Shown here: piece by piece, positions 1 to 9,442 of the stretch | Layout: each line of letters starts with the position of its first letter | Numbering within the stretch: position 1 is the stretch's first letter | Assembly: GCA_021414115.1 (NCBI GenBank) | Contig: JAIOPD010000066.1 | Location: 1 to 59,117, forward strand | Origin: Planctomycetia bacterium | GTDB lineage: Bacteria > Planctomycetota > Planctomycetia > Pirellulales > UBA1268 | Direction: 5' to 3' | Length of the DNA: 59,117 nucleotides | Notes under the pieces: model-generated | The model's input: the letters and a program-made list of their open reading frames with translations, nothing else | Database searches by the model: none | What the model was told of the DNA's origin: nothing | Position numbers and translations under genes: made by a program

Positions 1-102
1 GAGATCGAGGGCATCGGCCCGGCGAAGTTCCGCAGCCTCAAGCCGCTGCTGCGGATCGACGCGACCGAACCAGCGGAGCGTCCGGCTCCACCCACGCCCT
101 GA
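1..102 (+). CDS. C-terminal end of a ComEA-like helix-hairpin-helix protein (partial)
   Basis: The window opens inside a reading frame that runs 33 codons to a TGA at 100-102. The first residues read EIEGIGPAKFRSLKPLLRID, which fits the second hairpin of a ComEA-type helix-hairpin-helix pair (the I-x-GIGP-x-K core followed by a short terminal strand). In that family the domain binds double-stranded DNA without sequence specificity, often in DNA uptake. A short proline-rich tail (PAPPTP) follows. The start and any signal or membrane segment lie outside the window, so a helix-hairpin-helix tail on some other protein is also possible. Confidence 0.6.
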   Translation, partial: EIEGIGPAKFRSLKPLLRIDATEPAERPAPPTP

Positions 103-282
103 CCGGCAACGTCCTCGCGGTCGCTCCAGCCTACCTGATCCACGGAAAGCAACCTCGCCGCCGACCCCTTCACGCGAGGGGGCCGAGCCGGTCGAAAACC
201 CAACCTACACGGCACCCCCACCCCGGGTGGGCCTTGATCGCCGTCGGATCGATCGCGGATATGGGTTTCGAGGAGTATCCCC

Positions 283-1392
283 ATGGTTGCGGCGGGCGTT
301 CTCTGGCTCTTGATCCGGTTTCGGCGGGCGGGCCGCCGCCTGGCGGTGGCGATGGCCACGCTGCTCCTCATGCAGACCGGACGCGGCGAGGACATCATCC
401 TTCCGGCGTTCGATCCGGTGGTGGACGCCGCCGACGTGACCAACGTCGCCTTCCGTGGCGCGTTTCCCGCACCGCTCTGGACCAGTTACGCCCTCACCGA
501 CGCCCTCTTTTGGCAACGCGATAACCAGACCTCCAATCGGCCGCTGATCATCGCTGTCGACGGGGCCCCCACGACCGTGATCACGACCCGCGACCTTCAG
601 TTTCCAGTCAGCGAGGGCGTGCGGGCTTTCTATGGCCAACGCGATCCGAATCAAGGCGGCTGGGAGCTCGGCTACTGGGGCGTGTGGGGCCAGTCGGCGA
701 CGGCCTTCGCCGCCGCTACACCGCCCGACTTTCTCCAGATGCCCGATCCGCTCGGCGGCCTGATGACGATCGACGGCGAGACGGCGACGGTCAAATACAA
801 CTCGCTCATCAACAGCGCCGAAGCCAACCTCTTCACGTCATCGACAGAGTGGCGGGATCACTCGGGCAGCTGGATGACCGTCGATTGGCTGGCCGGCTTC
901 CGCTACGTGGGCGTGGAGGAGTCGGCGTCGATCACGACGGAATGCTGCTTCGCCGAAGGCACTTCGATCTCCGTGCCCTATGCGGTTCGCACCCGCAACA
1001 ACGGCTTCGGCGCTCAGATCGGCAACCGCACCCGTTGGACGTGGGAGCGCTGGGCCCTCGAGGGCTGGGCGAAGGCCGGTCTGCTCGGCAACGCCCAGGA
1101 GCAGATCCAGTCGCCGCTTATCGACTTCACGGGCACCCCGCAGCGGCAGGCCATCTCGACGACGGGCGGGCAGGTGAGCTTGATCGGCGACATCAACACG
1201 TCGCTCGTCTACCGGCTGACCGACGTCTGGGGTCTTCGCGTCGGCTACAACCTGATCTGGATCGATGGCCTCGCCCTCGCTCCCAACCAGTTCGACTTCT
1301 CCGTGGCGGAAATTAATAGCGGCACGAGGCTCGTATCGGGCGGCGGCATCTTCATGCACGGTGCCAACCTCGGCCTCGAGGCCCGCTGGTAG
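283..1392 (+). CDS. BBP7-family outer-membrane beta-barrel protein
   Basis: A 369-residue exported protein. The N-terminus is basic and hydrophobic (residues 1-33, ending MATLLLMQTGRGED), as in a signal peptide. The mature part has the alternating polar/aromatic strands of a barrel, including the segment DALFWQRDN typical of planctomycete BBP7 proteins, and it ends in an amphipathic strand GANLGLEARW with a terminal aromatic residue, as expected for assembly into an outer membrane. GAGGAG seven bases upstream supports the ATG at 283. Within the family the role is structural or porin-like and unproven. It stands alone, convergent with the giant DUF11 gene. Confidence 0.75.
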   Translation: MVAAGVLWLLIRFRRAGRRLAVAMATLLLMQTGRGEDIILPAFDPVVDAADVTNVAFRGAFPAPLWTSYALTDALFWQRDNQTSNRPLIIAVDGAPTTVITTRDLQFPVSEGVRAFYGQRDPNQGGWELGYWGVWGQSATAFAAATPPDFLQMPDPLGGLMTIDGETATVKYNSLINSAEANLFTSSTEWRDHSGSWMTVDWLAGFRYVGVEESASITTECCFAEGTSISVPYAVRTRNNGFGAQIGNRTRWTWERWALEGWAKAGLLGNAQEQIQSPLIDFTGTPQRQAISTTGGQVSLIGDINTSLVYRLTDVWGLRVGYNLIWIDGLALAPNQFDFSVAEINSGTRLVSGGGIFMHGANLGLEARW

Positions 1393-1707
1393 GCGGCATA
1401 CGGATCGCACTTGAGCCTCGCGCAATCGTGGAATGCCGTCTGGCTCGAGGGGTTGCCGCAGTGCCCCTCGGCGTTGCCCGCGGTCGGGAAGCCCCAAGCG
1501 CGAGCGCGGGGTAGACGCCCTCCACCCCGTCTCGTTCCGCGGTGCCCTCACGCTCAGCCACCCGGATACCCGTCGCTCGCGCTCCGGGCTTCCTGAGCGG
1601 GATGGCTCATTCGCGAAGGGGAGAGCAAGCGTTAACTCAGTCGGGCAGAAGTCCGTTCAATGTGTGCAACGCGATGGGGCACGCGAGAGGCTCAAGAGGG
1701 ATCCGCC
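1393..1707. other. Intergenic region between convergent genes, holding an interspersed element
   Basis: No gene is supported here. The stretch holds the 107-bp interspersed element at 1487-1593. Flanking tracts are shared with the copy at 22084: CACTTGAGCCTCGCGC near 1408 and again near 22003, and GCGATGGGGCACGCG near 1671 and 22195. The short reading frames across it, with SPKRERG-like peptides, come from the element and are not genes. Confidence 0.7.
1487..1593 (+). repeat. 107-bp interspersed element, copy A
   Basis: It starts with GGAAGCCCCAAGCGCGAGCG and ends with GTCGCTCGCGCTCCGGGCTTCC-type sequence; the two ends are imperfect inverted repeats of about 25 bp around a spacer of about 57 bp. 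Copies of exactly the same length are at 19173, 22084 and 44607, and a rearranged junction copy is at 10606. It lies between the convergent BBP7 and DUF11 genes. Confidence 0.85.
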
Positions 1708-4700
1708 TCAGGCATTGCGGAGTTTGATCGCGGCGATCCGCAGCGGCGGAGCGTTGACGATCGACTGCGGCAGCACGTTGGTCGCGGAGGTGGGCCGGTT
1801 GAACCGCCGCACGCCGCTCGTGCCGCCGGTGGCGTTGCGGCCCTGCACGCCGTAGACGTCGGTGGCGACCCCGTCGCCGTCGAGGTCGAGCATCGCGGCA
1901 AACACGGCTGCGTTCGGCCGGCCGAACGACGAGAAGGCGTTGATGTTCTGCCGCAGGTTCCAGTTCGCCCCGTTGTAGACCTGCACCCGCGACTCGCCGC
2001 CGACACCGGTGCCGATCATCACGTCGTCGATATCGTCGGCAGTGTAGCGGCCGGTGGAGAGCGACACGCCCCCCGTGAAGTTCGATGCGAAGGGGAGCAG
2101 CGTCTTCACCAGCACGGGGTTCACCGAAGAGGCGTCGTAGATCCGCACCTGCGCCCGGATGCCGGCGTTGGTGCCGACCACGATCTCCGAGCGGCCGTCG
2201 GGAGTGGACGACGTCTTCACGCCGCCTGAATAAGTCCCGAAATCACCCGCCGCCACCATCACGCCCAGGGCGTAGGGCGAGACGAATGGCCGGAATGAGC
2301 GGATCGGAACGTTGACGACCGGATCGGCGGCGGCAGGAGCCAACACCTGGAACACGTTCACGCGGCCCGCCCCTGTCGCCTGGCCCGCGATAATGTCGTT
2401 CCTGCCGTCGCGGTTGACGTCGCCGACCGCCACCTCCACGCCCCCCACCCACGTCGCGCCGAACGGCAGCGTGCGGTAGCGGGTGAGCTCCACCCCCTGC
2501 TGCGTGAACACCCGGATCTCGCCGACCCGGCCGCGACCGGGGGCGACGACGATCTCGGCGACGCCGTCCCCCGTCAGATCGCCCGTCGCCACGCGGACGC
2601 TGCCGCGAAACGTCGATTCGTAGGCCAGGAACTGCCGGATCAGGCCGCCGGTCGTGGGATTGATGATCTTGACCCACGGGGCCAAGAGGCAGCCGTCGTC
2701 GGTGCCGAGCACGAGGGCCGGCACATCGGCCGAGACATTGACGTCGGTCGCCGACACCCCGCCGCCGGACGTGCCCTCAGGCGGAGAGACGGTGACCGTG
2801 TTGACGAGGTTGCCCGACGCGGTCGACTTGATCGAGACGACGTACGTGAACGTGATCTTCCCGCCGGGAGCCAGGTCGATCAGGGCATTCAGGTCGCCGC
2901 TGCCGCCCGCCGGCGTCACCGACGATCCCGCCGTGGCAACGGCCGTCCAGGTGCCGCCGCTGGCCAGGGCCGGCAGCGGATCGCTCACCGTTCCGCCGAG
3001 GAGCGTGCTCGGGCCGGAGTTAGTGACCACGATCGTGTAGGTCGTGGACGTGCCCGGCACGTAGGTCGTCTTGCCGTCGGTCTTCGTGACGCCGAGGGAC
3101 ACCAGCGGGGTGTCGGCCGCCGGATCGATCACGAAGTTGTTGTCGAGATCGGGGTCGAACCAGCCCGGCGGCACCGCGACCGTGGCGGTGTTGATGAGTG
3201 GTCCACGGCGGTCGGGGTCGGTGATCACAGTGAGCTTGAAGACCTGCGTCGCCCCCGGATCCAGCCGGCCCACCGGAAACGTCACCGTCCGCGTGGCCGG
3301 GTCGTAGGTCGCTCCGCTGCTGGCCGACACGAACGTCGTCTTGGTCGGCAGCGGGTCGCTCGCCGTCGTGCCGAAGACCGTGCTCGGGCCGAAGTTGCCG
3401 ACGGTGATTGTGTAGGTCAGCGCGGTGCCCGGTGTGTAGGGCGCGTCACCGTTACGCTTCGTGACCCAGAGGTCGGAGACTGGATTGGCACCGGCTGGAT
3501 CGACGAAGATGTTGTTGGAGAGATCCGGGTCGAACACGTCCGCGGGCACGGCGACCGTCACTGTGTTCTCGAGCGGCCCGGTCCGGTCGGGATCGGTGAT
3601 CACCGTCAGCTTGAAGACCTGTGTCGCCCCGGGATCAAGCCGGCCCACCGGAAACGTCACCGTCCGCGTGATCGGATCGTAGGTCGCCCCGCTGCTGGCC
3701 GACACGAGCGTCGTCTTCTCCGGCAGCGGGTCGTTGACCGTCGTGCCGAAGACCGTGCTCGGGCCGTGGTTGCCGACGGTGATCGTGTAGGTGAGCGAGG
3801 TCCCCGGCGTATACGGCGCGTCGCCGTTACGCTTCGTCACCCAGAGGTCGGCGACGGCCACGACGGTGGTGGTGTCGCTCGCCGAGTTGTTGTCGAACGG
3901 GTCGGGCGTGTCGCTTTTCACGGTGGCCGTATTGGTGTACGGTCCCGGCAGCGTCGTCGATGGCACCGTGTAGGAGACCTGGAGCGTCACCTGCGCGCCC
4001 GCGGCCAGTGTGCCGATGCTCCAGGAGAAATTGCCGCTGCCCGATGGCGTCACCGTGCCCTGGCTCGGCAGGCCAAACGCCCCCTGCGTGAAGCCCGCGG
4101 GCCACGCATCGGTGAGGAGCACACCCTGTGCATCCGACACGCCGCCATTTCGAACGCGGATCAGATAGGTGTGCACGATGCCGCCGCCGGCCGTGACCGT
4201 CGTCGCGAAGTCAGTCTTGGCGACGATCAGATCGGCCGAGGCGACCACGGTGGTCGAATCGGTGGCGGTGTTGTTGGGATCCGGGTCGGGCGTGGAGCTC
4301 GTCACGCTGGCAGTGTTGGTGAAGACGCCGGGCAGGGTGCTGGCCGGCACCGTATAGGTAACCGTCAGCGCCGCCTCGGTGTCCTGCGCGAGCGTGCCGA
4401 GCGACCAGGTGAAGTTGCCTCCCACGCCCGGCGACACACTGCCCTGACTCGGCAGGCCGAAGGCCCCCTGCGTGAAGCCGTCGGGCCAGATGTCGGTGAC
4501 CACCACATCCTGCGCATCCGAGAACCCGAGACCGTTATTTTTCACGCGGATCGTGTAGGTCTGCGTGGTGCCCCCGCCCGCCGTGACGCTCGTCACGAGA
4601 TCGGTCTTCGTGATCGAGACATCGGCCAGCGCCGTCACCGTGGTCGAGTCGGTCGCGGTGTCGGTCGGATTGGAGTCGGGCGTCGAGGTCGTCACGGTGG

Positions 4701-7700
4701 CCGTGTTGACATACGCCCCCGGCAGCGTGGCCGCCGGCACGGTGTAGGTGACGGTCAGCGTCGCCTCGGCGGCGGCGGCGATCGTGCCGACCGCCCAACT
4801 GAAATCGCCGCCGGAGCCCGGCGTCACCGTGCCCTGGCTCGTCGTCGGCAAGCCGGCCGACGCGAAACCGGCCGGCCAGTCATCGGCGACCGTGACATTG
4901 CGGGCATCGGAGGCGCCGGTATTCCGCACCCGGATGGTGTAGGTCTGGGTCGTGCCGCCGCCGGCGAGCACGGTCGTGACGCCGTCGTCCTTCGTGATCA
5001 CGAGATTCGAGAGGGCCTTCACGGTGTTGGTGTCGGTGGCCGTGTTGTCGCCGACCGGATCGGGCGTCGTGCTCGTCACCGTCGCGGTGTTGGTGTAGGC
5101 GCCGGGCAGCGTGCTTGCCGGCACCGTGTAGGTGACCGCGAGCGTGGCGACACCCCCCTTCGCCAGCGTGCCGAGCGACCAGCCGAAGTCGCCGCCCGTG
5201 CCGGGCGTCAGCGTCCCCTGGCTCGGCAGGCCCAGGCCCGTCTGCACGAAGCCGGCCGGCCAGACGTCGCTCACCGCCACGTCGCGGGCGTCGGAGGCGC
5301 CGAGGTTCCGCACCGTCAGCGTGTAGGTCTGCGTCGTGCCGCCGCCGGCGAGCACGGTCGTGACGCCATCGTCCTTCGTGATCGTGAGATTGGCCGACGT
5401 GACGACGGTGGTCGTGTCGCTGATCGTGTTGTTGTTGAAGGGATCGGGTGTCTGGCTCGTCACGGTCGCCGTGTTGACGTAGTTGCCCGGCAGCGTGGAC
5501 GAGGGAACGACGTACGACACCTGGAGCGTCACCTGCACGCCGGCGGGCAGCGTGCCGATCGACCAGGTGAAGTCGCTGCCGGGGCCGGAAGCGACCGTGC
5601 CCTGGCTCGGAATGCCGATCGTCGTCTGGTCGAATCCCAGCGGCCAGACGTCGGTGAGCACCACGCCCTGGGCGTCGGACACCCCGCCGTTGCGGACGCG
5701 GATCAGGTAGGTCCGCACCACGCCGTCGCCGGCCGTGGCCGTCGTCGTGAAGTCGGTCTTGGCGACGATCAGGTCGGCCGACGTGAGCACGGTCGTGGTG
5801 TCGGTCGCGGTGTGGGACTCGGGATCGTCGGTGCTCGTCACCGTGGCGGTGTTGGTGCGCGGGCCGGGCAGCACGTTCGCCGCCACCGTGTAGGTGACCG
5901 TGAGCGTGGCGCTGCCGCCCGCCGGAAGCGTGCCGACCGACCAGATGAAGTCGCCCCCGACGCCGGTCGCCACGGAGCCCTGGCTCGGAGTGCCGAACGT
6001 GCCCGGCGTGAAGCCGGCCGGCCAGTCGTCGGTGGCGACGACACCCCGTGCGTCGGAGACGCCGCTGTTCCGCACCGTGATCGTGTAGGTCTGGACCGTG
6101 CCGCCGCCGGCGACGACCGTCGCCACGCCGTCGGTTTTCGTGATCGAGAGATCGGGCATCGCGATCACGGTCGTCGTGTCGGTCGCCGTGTTGTCGGGAT
6201 CGGGATCGAACGTCGAACTCGTCACCGTTGCCGTGTTCACATAGGGACCGGGGAGCGTGGCCGACGGCACGGTGTACGAGACGACGAGCGTCGCGACGCC
6301 TCCCGCGGGCAGGACGCCCAGCGACCACGAGAAGTCGCCCCCGACGCCCGGCGTCACCATGCCCTGACTCGGCACGCCGAAACCCGTCTGGGCGAACCCA
6401 TCCGGCCAGAGGTCGCTCACGGCCACGTTCTGAGCATCCGAGGCGCCGAGGTTCGTGACGGTAAGCAGGTAGTTGTGGGTGATGCCGTCGCCCGCCGTCA
6501 CGATCGTCGCCGAGTCGGTCTTCGTGATCCTGAGGTCCGCGGAGGTCGTCACGGTCGTCGTGTCGGTCGCCGTGTTGGCCGGATCGGGATCGGGCGTGCT
6601 GCTCGTCACGACGGCCGTGTTCGTGTAGCTGCCCGGCAGCGTGCTCGCCGGCACCGTGTAACTCACGGTGAGCGTGACCTCGGTGTTGGCGGCGAGGGTG
6701 CCGATCGACCAGGTGAAGTTGCTGCCCGGCCCCGACGCCACGCTGCCCTGAGTTGGGATCCCGAATGCCCCTCGCGTGAAGCCGGCTGGCCAGGTGTCGT
6801 TGACGACGACAGCCTGGGCGTCGGAGACGCCGTTGTTTCTGACCCGCAGCGTGTAGGTCTGGACGGTGCCGCCGCCGGCCAGCACGCTCGTGACGCCGTC
6901 GGTCTTCGTGATCGTGAGGTTCGCCGAGGCGATGACGTCGGTGAGATCGACGGCCGTGTTGTTCGGATCGGGGTCGGGCGTCGTGCTCGTCACCGTCGCG
7001 GTGTTGGTGTAGGTGCCGGCCAGCGTGCTCGCCGGCACCGTGTAGGCCACCTGCAGCGTGGCCACGCCCCCCGCGGACACCGTCCCGAGCGTCCACGCAA
7101 AGTTGCCGCCGCTGCCCGATGCCACCGTCCCTTGGCTCGGCGTGCCAAACGCCCCCTGTTGGAAGCCCGCGGGCCAGACGTCGTTGACGACCACGCTCTG
7201 CGCGTCGGACGCGCCGAGATTCCGCACCGTGAGCGTGTAGAGTTGCACCGTGCCGCCGCCCGCGGTCACCGTCGTCGTCGCGTCCGACTTCTCGATCGTG
7301 AGATTCGCCGCGGCCGTCACCGTCGTCGTGTCGCTGGCCGTGTTGTTGCCGGGCACGGGATCGGAAGTGCCGCTCGTGACCGTCGCGGTGTTGGTGTACA
7401 GTCCCGGCGCGGTGCTCGCCGGCACGGTGTAGGAAACCTGGAGCGTCGCCGTCCCGCCGGCTACGACCTTCCCGACCGACCAGACGAAGTTGCCGCCCAC
7501 GGCTGGCGTCACGCTCCCCTGGCTCGGCAACCCGAACGCGCCCTGGGTGAAGCCTGCGGGCCAGACGTCGTTGACGACGACGTTCTGGGCATTGGAGGCG
7601 CCGCTATTTTGCACCGCGAGGGTGTAGGTCTGGACCGTCCCGCCGCCGGCCAGCACCGTGCTCGTCAGGTCGGTCTTCGTGATCGTGAGGTTCGCCGACG

Positions 7701-9366
7701 TGATCACGTCGGTCGAGTCGGACGCCGTGTCGACGGGATTGGTGTCGGGCGTCGTGCTCGTCACCGTCGCGGTGTTGGTGTAGGTGCCGGGCAGCGTGCT
7801 CGCCGGCACCGTGTAGGTCACCGTCAGCGTCGCCTCGCCGCCGGCCACGAGCGTGCCGAGCGTCCAGGCGAAGTTGCCTCCACTGCCGGCACTCACGCTC
7901 CCCTGCGTCGGCGTGCCGAGCGTGCCCTGCTGGAAGCCGGCGGGCCAGGCGTCGTTGACCACGACGGTGCGGGCGTCGGAGAGGCCGTCGTTCCGCACCC
8001 GCAGCGTGTAGGTCTGGATCGTGCCGCCGCCAGCCAGCACCGTGCTCGTCTCGTCGGTCTTCGTGATCGTGAGGTTGGCCAGCGGTGTCGGCGTGTTGGT
8101 GTCGGAGGCGGTCACGGTGCTCCCCGACACCGTCGCCGTCACGGTGTTGGTCATGTCGCCGACCGCGCTCGAGAGGATCACCCCTTTGATCGTGATCGTC
8201 ACGACGCCGGTCAGGGGGGCGAGGTCGACGGTGCCGCCGATGTTGCCCGAACCATTCGCCGGCAGTGTGCCGCTGGCGTTGCTGTAGGAGACCGTCCAGG
8301 TCGTCGCCGCGGCGTTCAACTGCGGGGGCAGGATGTCGCTCACCACGACGCCCGACGCGGCTCCCGCGCCGGTGTTCGCGAGCACGATCGTGTAGGTCGT
8401 CATGCCGCCGGGGGTGTAGGTCGTCACACCGTCGTTCTTGGTCAGCGTCAGCCGCGGGGGAATCGGCGGAATCGTGGGAAACGGCGTGGCGTCGGGCTTG
8501 TGATGCTTCCAATCCTGCGCGCCGTCCTGCGTGAACTGGGTCGGCGACGTCAGCGTGGAGGTCGTCGACGGCCGCGTGATCAGAAACTCATACGTGCTCG
8601 TGAACGGCTGCTGGTTCACGAGGCCGGTGAGGCCGTCGTAGAAGAGCCCGTTGGGTGCCTGAGCGACGCCCGAGATCGTATGGCTCGTCGATCGTAGCTC
8701 GAACACGTCGGGCTCCCAACTTGTCGCCGAGGCCGGCGCGAAGAGCACGCGGTCGGCGCCGTTGCCGAGGCGGCCGGTGACCGAGAGCGTGAGCGTGTCG
8801 CCGATCTGGGGATTGGCCGGAGCGTAGGCGACCGTATCGACCTTGTTGGGCTCCGCCGCCAGCGTGTTGACGACGGTCGTGAGAGAGAACGGCTTCGTCA
8901 CGAGCAGCGATCCGCCGTTGCCCGGCTCGCCGCCATAGACCTCGATCGAATAGGGCACGGCCGCTGCGGAAAGTGCGTTGGCCGTGAAGTAGAGAAATGC
9001 CGTACCGGTGGTGCTCGGTGCCAGCGTACCAATGTGATAGAGGCCGTCCTCGTTGTTGTAGCCCGACCCGACGCCCACCGGGCTCCCTGTGGGAAACAAG
9101 GCCTTCACCCAGACGTCGGTCGCCGGGCCGCTCGCGTCGTTGGTGATCGTGTAGGCCGTGTACTCCGACGTCATGCCCACGCTGAAGTCGGTGAAGAAGT
9201 CGTCGGGCGTCGTCCGCTCGACGCCGCCGGCGAGGATCGCCAGCAGGTCGCGGCGTTCGAGCTGCTCGGCACGGTCGAGGCCCGGGCGGCGGGCGAAAGC
9301 CGTGCGGGCGGGCTTCCGAACGGGCCTCGACGAGCGGCGGGCGAAGGGGGTGGCGAGCGGGTTCAT
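1708..9366 (-). CDS. Giant secreted protein: planctomycete export motif, 15 DUF11 repeats, FG-GAP-like C-terminal propeller
   Basis: From the ATG at 9366 (MNPLATPF...) this encodes 2552 residues; an upstream ATG at 9561 is in frame but would read through the leader hairpin and add an unlike segment. The N-terminus is strongly basic and carries LERRDLLA, the planctomycete extracellular-protein motif. After a region of about 300 residues come 15 DUF11-type beta-sandwich repeats, each opening like NLTITKTD and continuing AGGGTVQTYT; eleven of them are about 128 residues apart. The last 350 or so residues contain FG-GAP/VCBS-like blades with calcium-loop patterns such as DLTGDGVAEIV and DVNRDGRNDII. 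DUF11 stalks are cell-surface or extracellular. A role in adhesion or matrix is inferred. Leader attenuation may control it. Confidence 0.85.
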   Translation of the reverse strand: MNPLATPFARRSSRPVRKPARTAFARRPGLDRAEQLERRDLLAILAGGVERTTPDDFFTDFSVGMTSEYTAYTITNDASGPATDVWVKALFPTGSPVGVGSGYNNEDGLYHIGTLAPSTTGTAFLYFTANALSAAAVPYSIEVYGGEPGNGGSLLVTKPFSLTTVVNTLAAEPNKVDTVAYAPANPQIGDTLTLSVTGRLGNGADRVLFAPASATSWEPDVFELRSTSHTISGVAQAPNGLFYDGLTGLVNQQPFTSTYEFLITRPSTTSTLTSPTQFTQDGAQDWKHHKPDATPFPTIPPIPPRLTLTKNDGVTTYTPGGMTTYTIVLANTGAGAASGVVVSDILPPQLNAAATTWTVSYSNASGTLPANGSGNIGGTVDLAPLTGVVTITIKGVILSSAVGDMTNTVTATVSGSTVTASDTNTPTPLANLTITKTDETSTVLAGGGTIQTYTLRVRNDGLSDARTVVVNDAWPAGFQQGTLGTPTQGSVSAGSGGNFAWTLGTLVAGGEATLTVTYTVPASTLPGTYTNTATVTSTTPDTNPVDTASDSTDVITSANLTITKTDLTSTVLAGGGTVQTYTLAVQNSGASNAQNVVVNDVWPAGFTQGAFGLPSQGSVTPAVGGNFVWSVGKVVAGGTATLQVSYTVPASTAPGLYTNTATVTSGTSDPVPGNNTASDTTTVTAAANLTIEKSDATTTVTAGGGTVQLYTLTVRNLGASDAQSVVVNDVWPAGFQQGAFGTPSQGTVASGSGGNFAWTLGTVSAGGVATLQVAYTVPASTLAGTYTNTATVTSTTPDPDPNNTAVDLTDVIASANLTITKTDGVTSVLAGGGTVQTYTLRVRNNGVSDAQAVVVNDTWPAGFTRGAFGIPTQGSVASGPGSNFTWSIGTLAANTEVTLTVSYTVPASTLPGSYTNTAVVTSSTPDPDPANTATDTTTVTTSADLRITKTDSATIVTAGDGITHNYLLTVTNLGASDAQNVAVSDLWPDGFAQTGFGVPSQGMVTPGVGGDFSWSLGVLPAGGVATLVVSYTVPSATLPGPYVNTATVTSSTFDPDPDNTATDTTTVIAMPDLSITKTDGVATVVAGGGTVQTYTITVRNSGVSDARGVVATDDWPAGFTPGTFGTPSQGSVATGVGGDFIWSVGTLPAGGSATLTVTYTVAANVLPGPRTNTATVTSTDDPESHTATDTTTVLTSADLIVAKTDFTTTATAGDGVVRTYLIRVRNGGVSDAQGVVLTDVWPLGFDQTTIGIPSQGTVASGPGSDFTWSIGTLPAGVQVTLQVSYVVPSSTLPGNYVNTATVTSQTPDPFNNNTISDTTTVVTSANLTITKDDGVTTVLAGGGTTQTYTLTVRNLGASDARDVAVSDVWPAGFVQTGLGLPSQGTLTPGTGGDFGWSLGTLAKGGVATLAVTYTVPASTLPGAYTNTATVTSTTPDPVGDNTATDTNTVKALSNLVITKDDGVTTVLAGGGTTQTYTIRVRNTGASDARNVTVADDWPAGFASAGLPTTSQGTVTPGSGGDFSWAVGTIAAAAEATLTVTYTVPAATLPGAYVNTATVTTSTPDSNPTDTATDSTTVTALADVSITKTDLVTSVTAGGGTTQTYTIRVKNNGLGFSDAQDVVVTDIWPDGFTQGAFGLPSQGSVSPGVGGNFTWSLGTLAQDTEAALTVTYTVPASTLPGVFTNTASVTSSTPDPDPNNTATDSTTVVASADLIVAKTDFATTVTAGGGIVHTYLIRVRNGGVSDAQGVLLTDAWPAGFTQGAFGLPSQGTVTPSGSGNFSWSIGTLAAGAQVTLQVSYTVPSTTLPGPYTNTATVKSDTPDPFDNNSASDTTTVVAVADLWVTKRNGDAPYTPGTSLTYTITVGNHGPSTVFGTTVNDPLPEKTTLVSASSGATYDPITRTVTFPVGRLDPGATQVFKLTVITDPDRTGPLENTVTVAVPADVFDPDLSNNIFVDPAGANPVSDLWVTKRNGDAPYTPGTALTYTITVGNFGPSTVFGTTASDPLPTKTTFVSASSGATYDPATRTVTFPVGRLDPGATQVFKLTVITDPDRRGPLINTATVAVPPGWFDPDLDNNFVIDPAADTPLVSLGVTKTDGKTTYVPGTSTTYTIVVTNSGPSTLLGGTVSDPLPALASGGTWTAVATAGSSVTPAGGSGDLNALIDLAPGGKITFTYVVSIKSTASGNLVNTVTVSPPEGTSGGGVSATDVNVSADVPALVLGTDDGCLLAPWVKIINPTTGGLIRQFLAYESTFRGSVRVATGDLTGDGVAEIVVAPGRGRVGEIRVFTQQGVELTRYRTLPFGATWVGGVEVAVGDVNRDGRNDIIAGQATGAGRVNVFQVLAPAAADPVVNVPIRSFRPFVSPYALGVMVAAGDFGTYSGGVKTSSTPDGRSEIVVGTNAGIRAQVRIYDASSVNPVLVKTLLPFASNFTGGVSLSTGRYTADDIDDVMIGTGVGGESRVQVYNGANWNLRQNINAFSSFGRPNAAVFAAMLDLDGDGVATDVYGVQGRNATGGTSGVRRFNRPTSATNVLPQSIVNAPPLRIAAIKLRNA
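4165..8050 (-). repeat. Tandem coding repeats of about 385 bp (DUF11 units)
   Basis: Equivalent positions, the codons for GTVQTYT, recur on the minus strand near 4170, 4555, 4935, 5325, 5707, 6085, 6470, 6855, 7235, 7625 and 8010, a period of 378-390 bp. Units are diverged enough to differ at many third positions but keep the same blocks. Four further DUF11 units (one N-terminal, three C-terminal) are more distant. Recombination between units could change the stalk length. Confidence 0.8.
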
Positions 9367-9392
9367 GGCAGGCCCCTCGTGCTCCAGGCAAC

Positions 9393-9442
9393 AAAAAAAG
9401 CCGGCGTGAACAGACGCCCTGAGGCATCCGCTCACGCCGGCT
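9393..9442 (-). terminator. Intrinsic terminator-like hairpin in the leader of the DUF11 gene
   Basis: Read on the minus strand: an 11-bp perfect outer stem (AGCCGGCGTGA at 9442-9432 with TCACGCCGGCT at 9409-9399), a 3x3 internal loop, a 6-bp inner stem (GATGCC/GGCGTC with one G-T pair) closed by TCAG, then seven T residues (9399-9393). The start codon is only 26 nt further, with GGAG and GAGGGG in between. No minus-strand gene lies upstream that it could terminate, so it is either an attenuator of the DUF11 gene or the end of a small RNA. Confidence 0.7.

Noticed and set aside
1433-1855. Short frames with SPKRERG-like peptides at the interspersed repeats
   Set aside because: They are translations of the 107-bp element, occur at each copy and have no conserved start or ribosome site. 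The element is non-coding.
4880-7096. A 738-codon minus-strand frame inside the DUF11 gene
   Set aside because: Overlaps the genuine gene in another frame, with histidine/arginine-rich, low-complexity sequence and the same 385-bp periodicity.
4165-8050. Regular repeats considered as a CRISPR or satellite array
   Set aside because: The period is about 385 bp, the repeats are protein-coding DUF11 units, and there are no unique spacers or cas genes.
3766-8697. A 1643-codon open frame on the plus strand opposite the DUF11 gene
   Set aside because: It is arginine/glycine/histidine rich, without domains, and follows the 385-bp period of the coding strand. High third-position GC in the real gene keeps the antisense frame free of stops.
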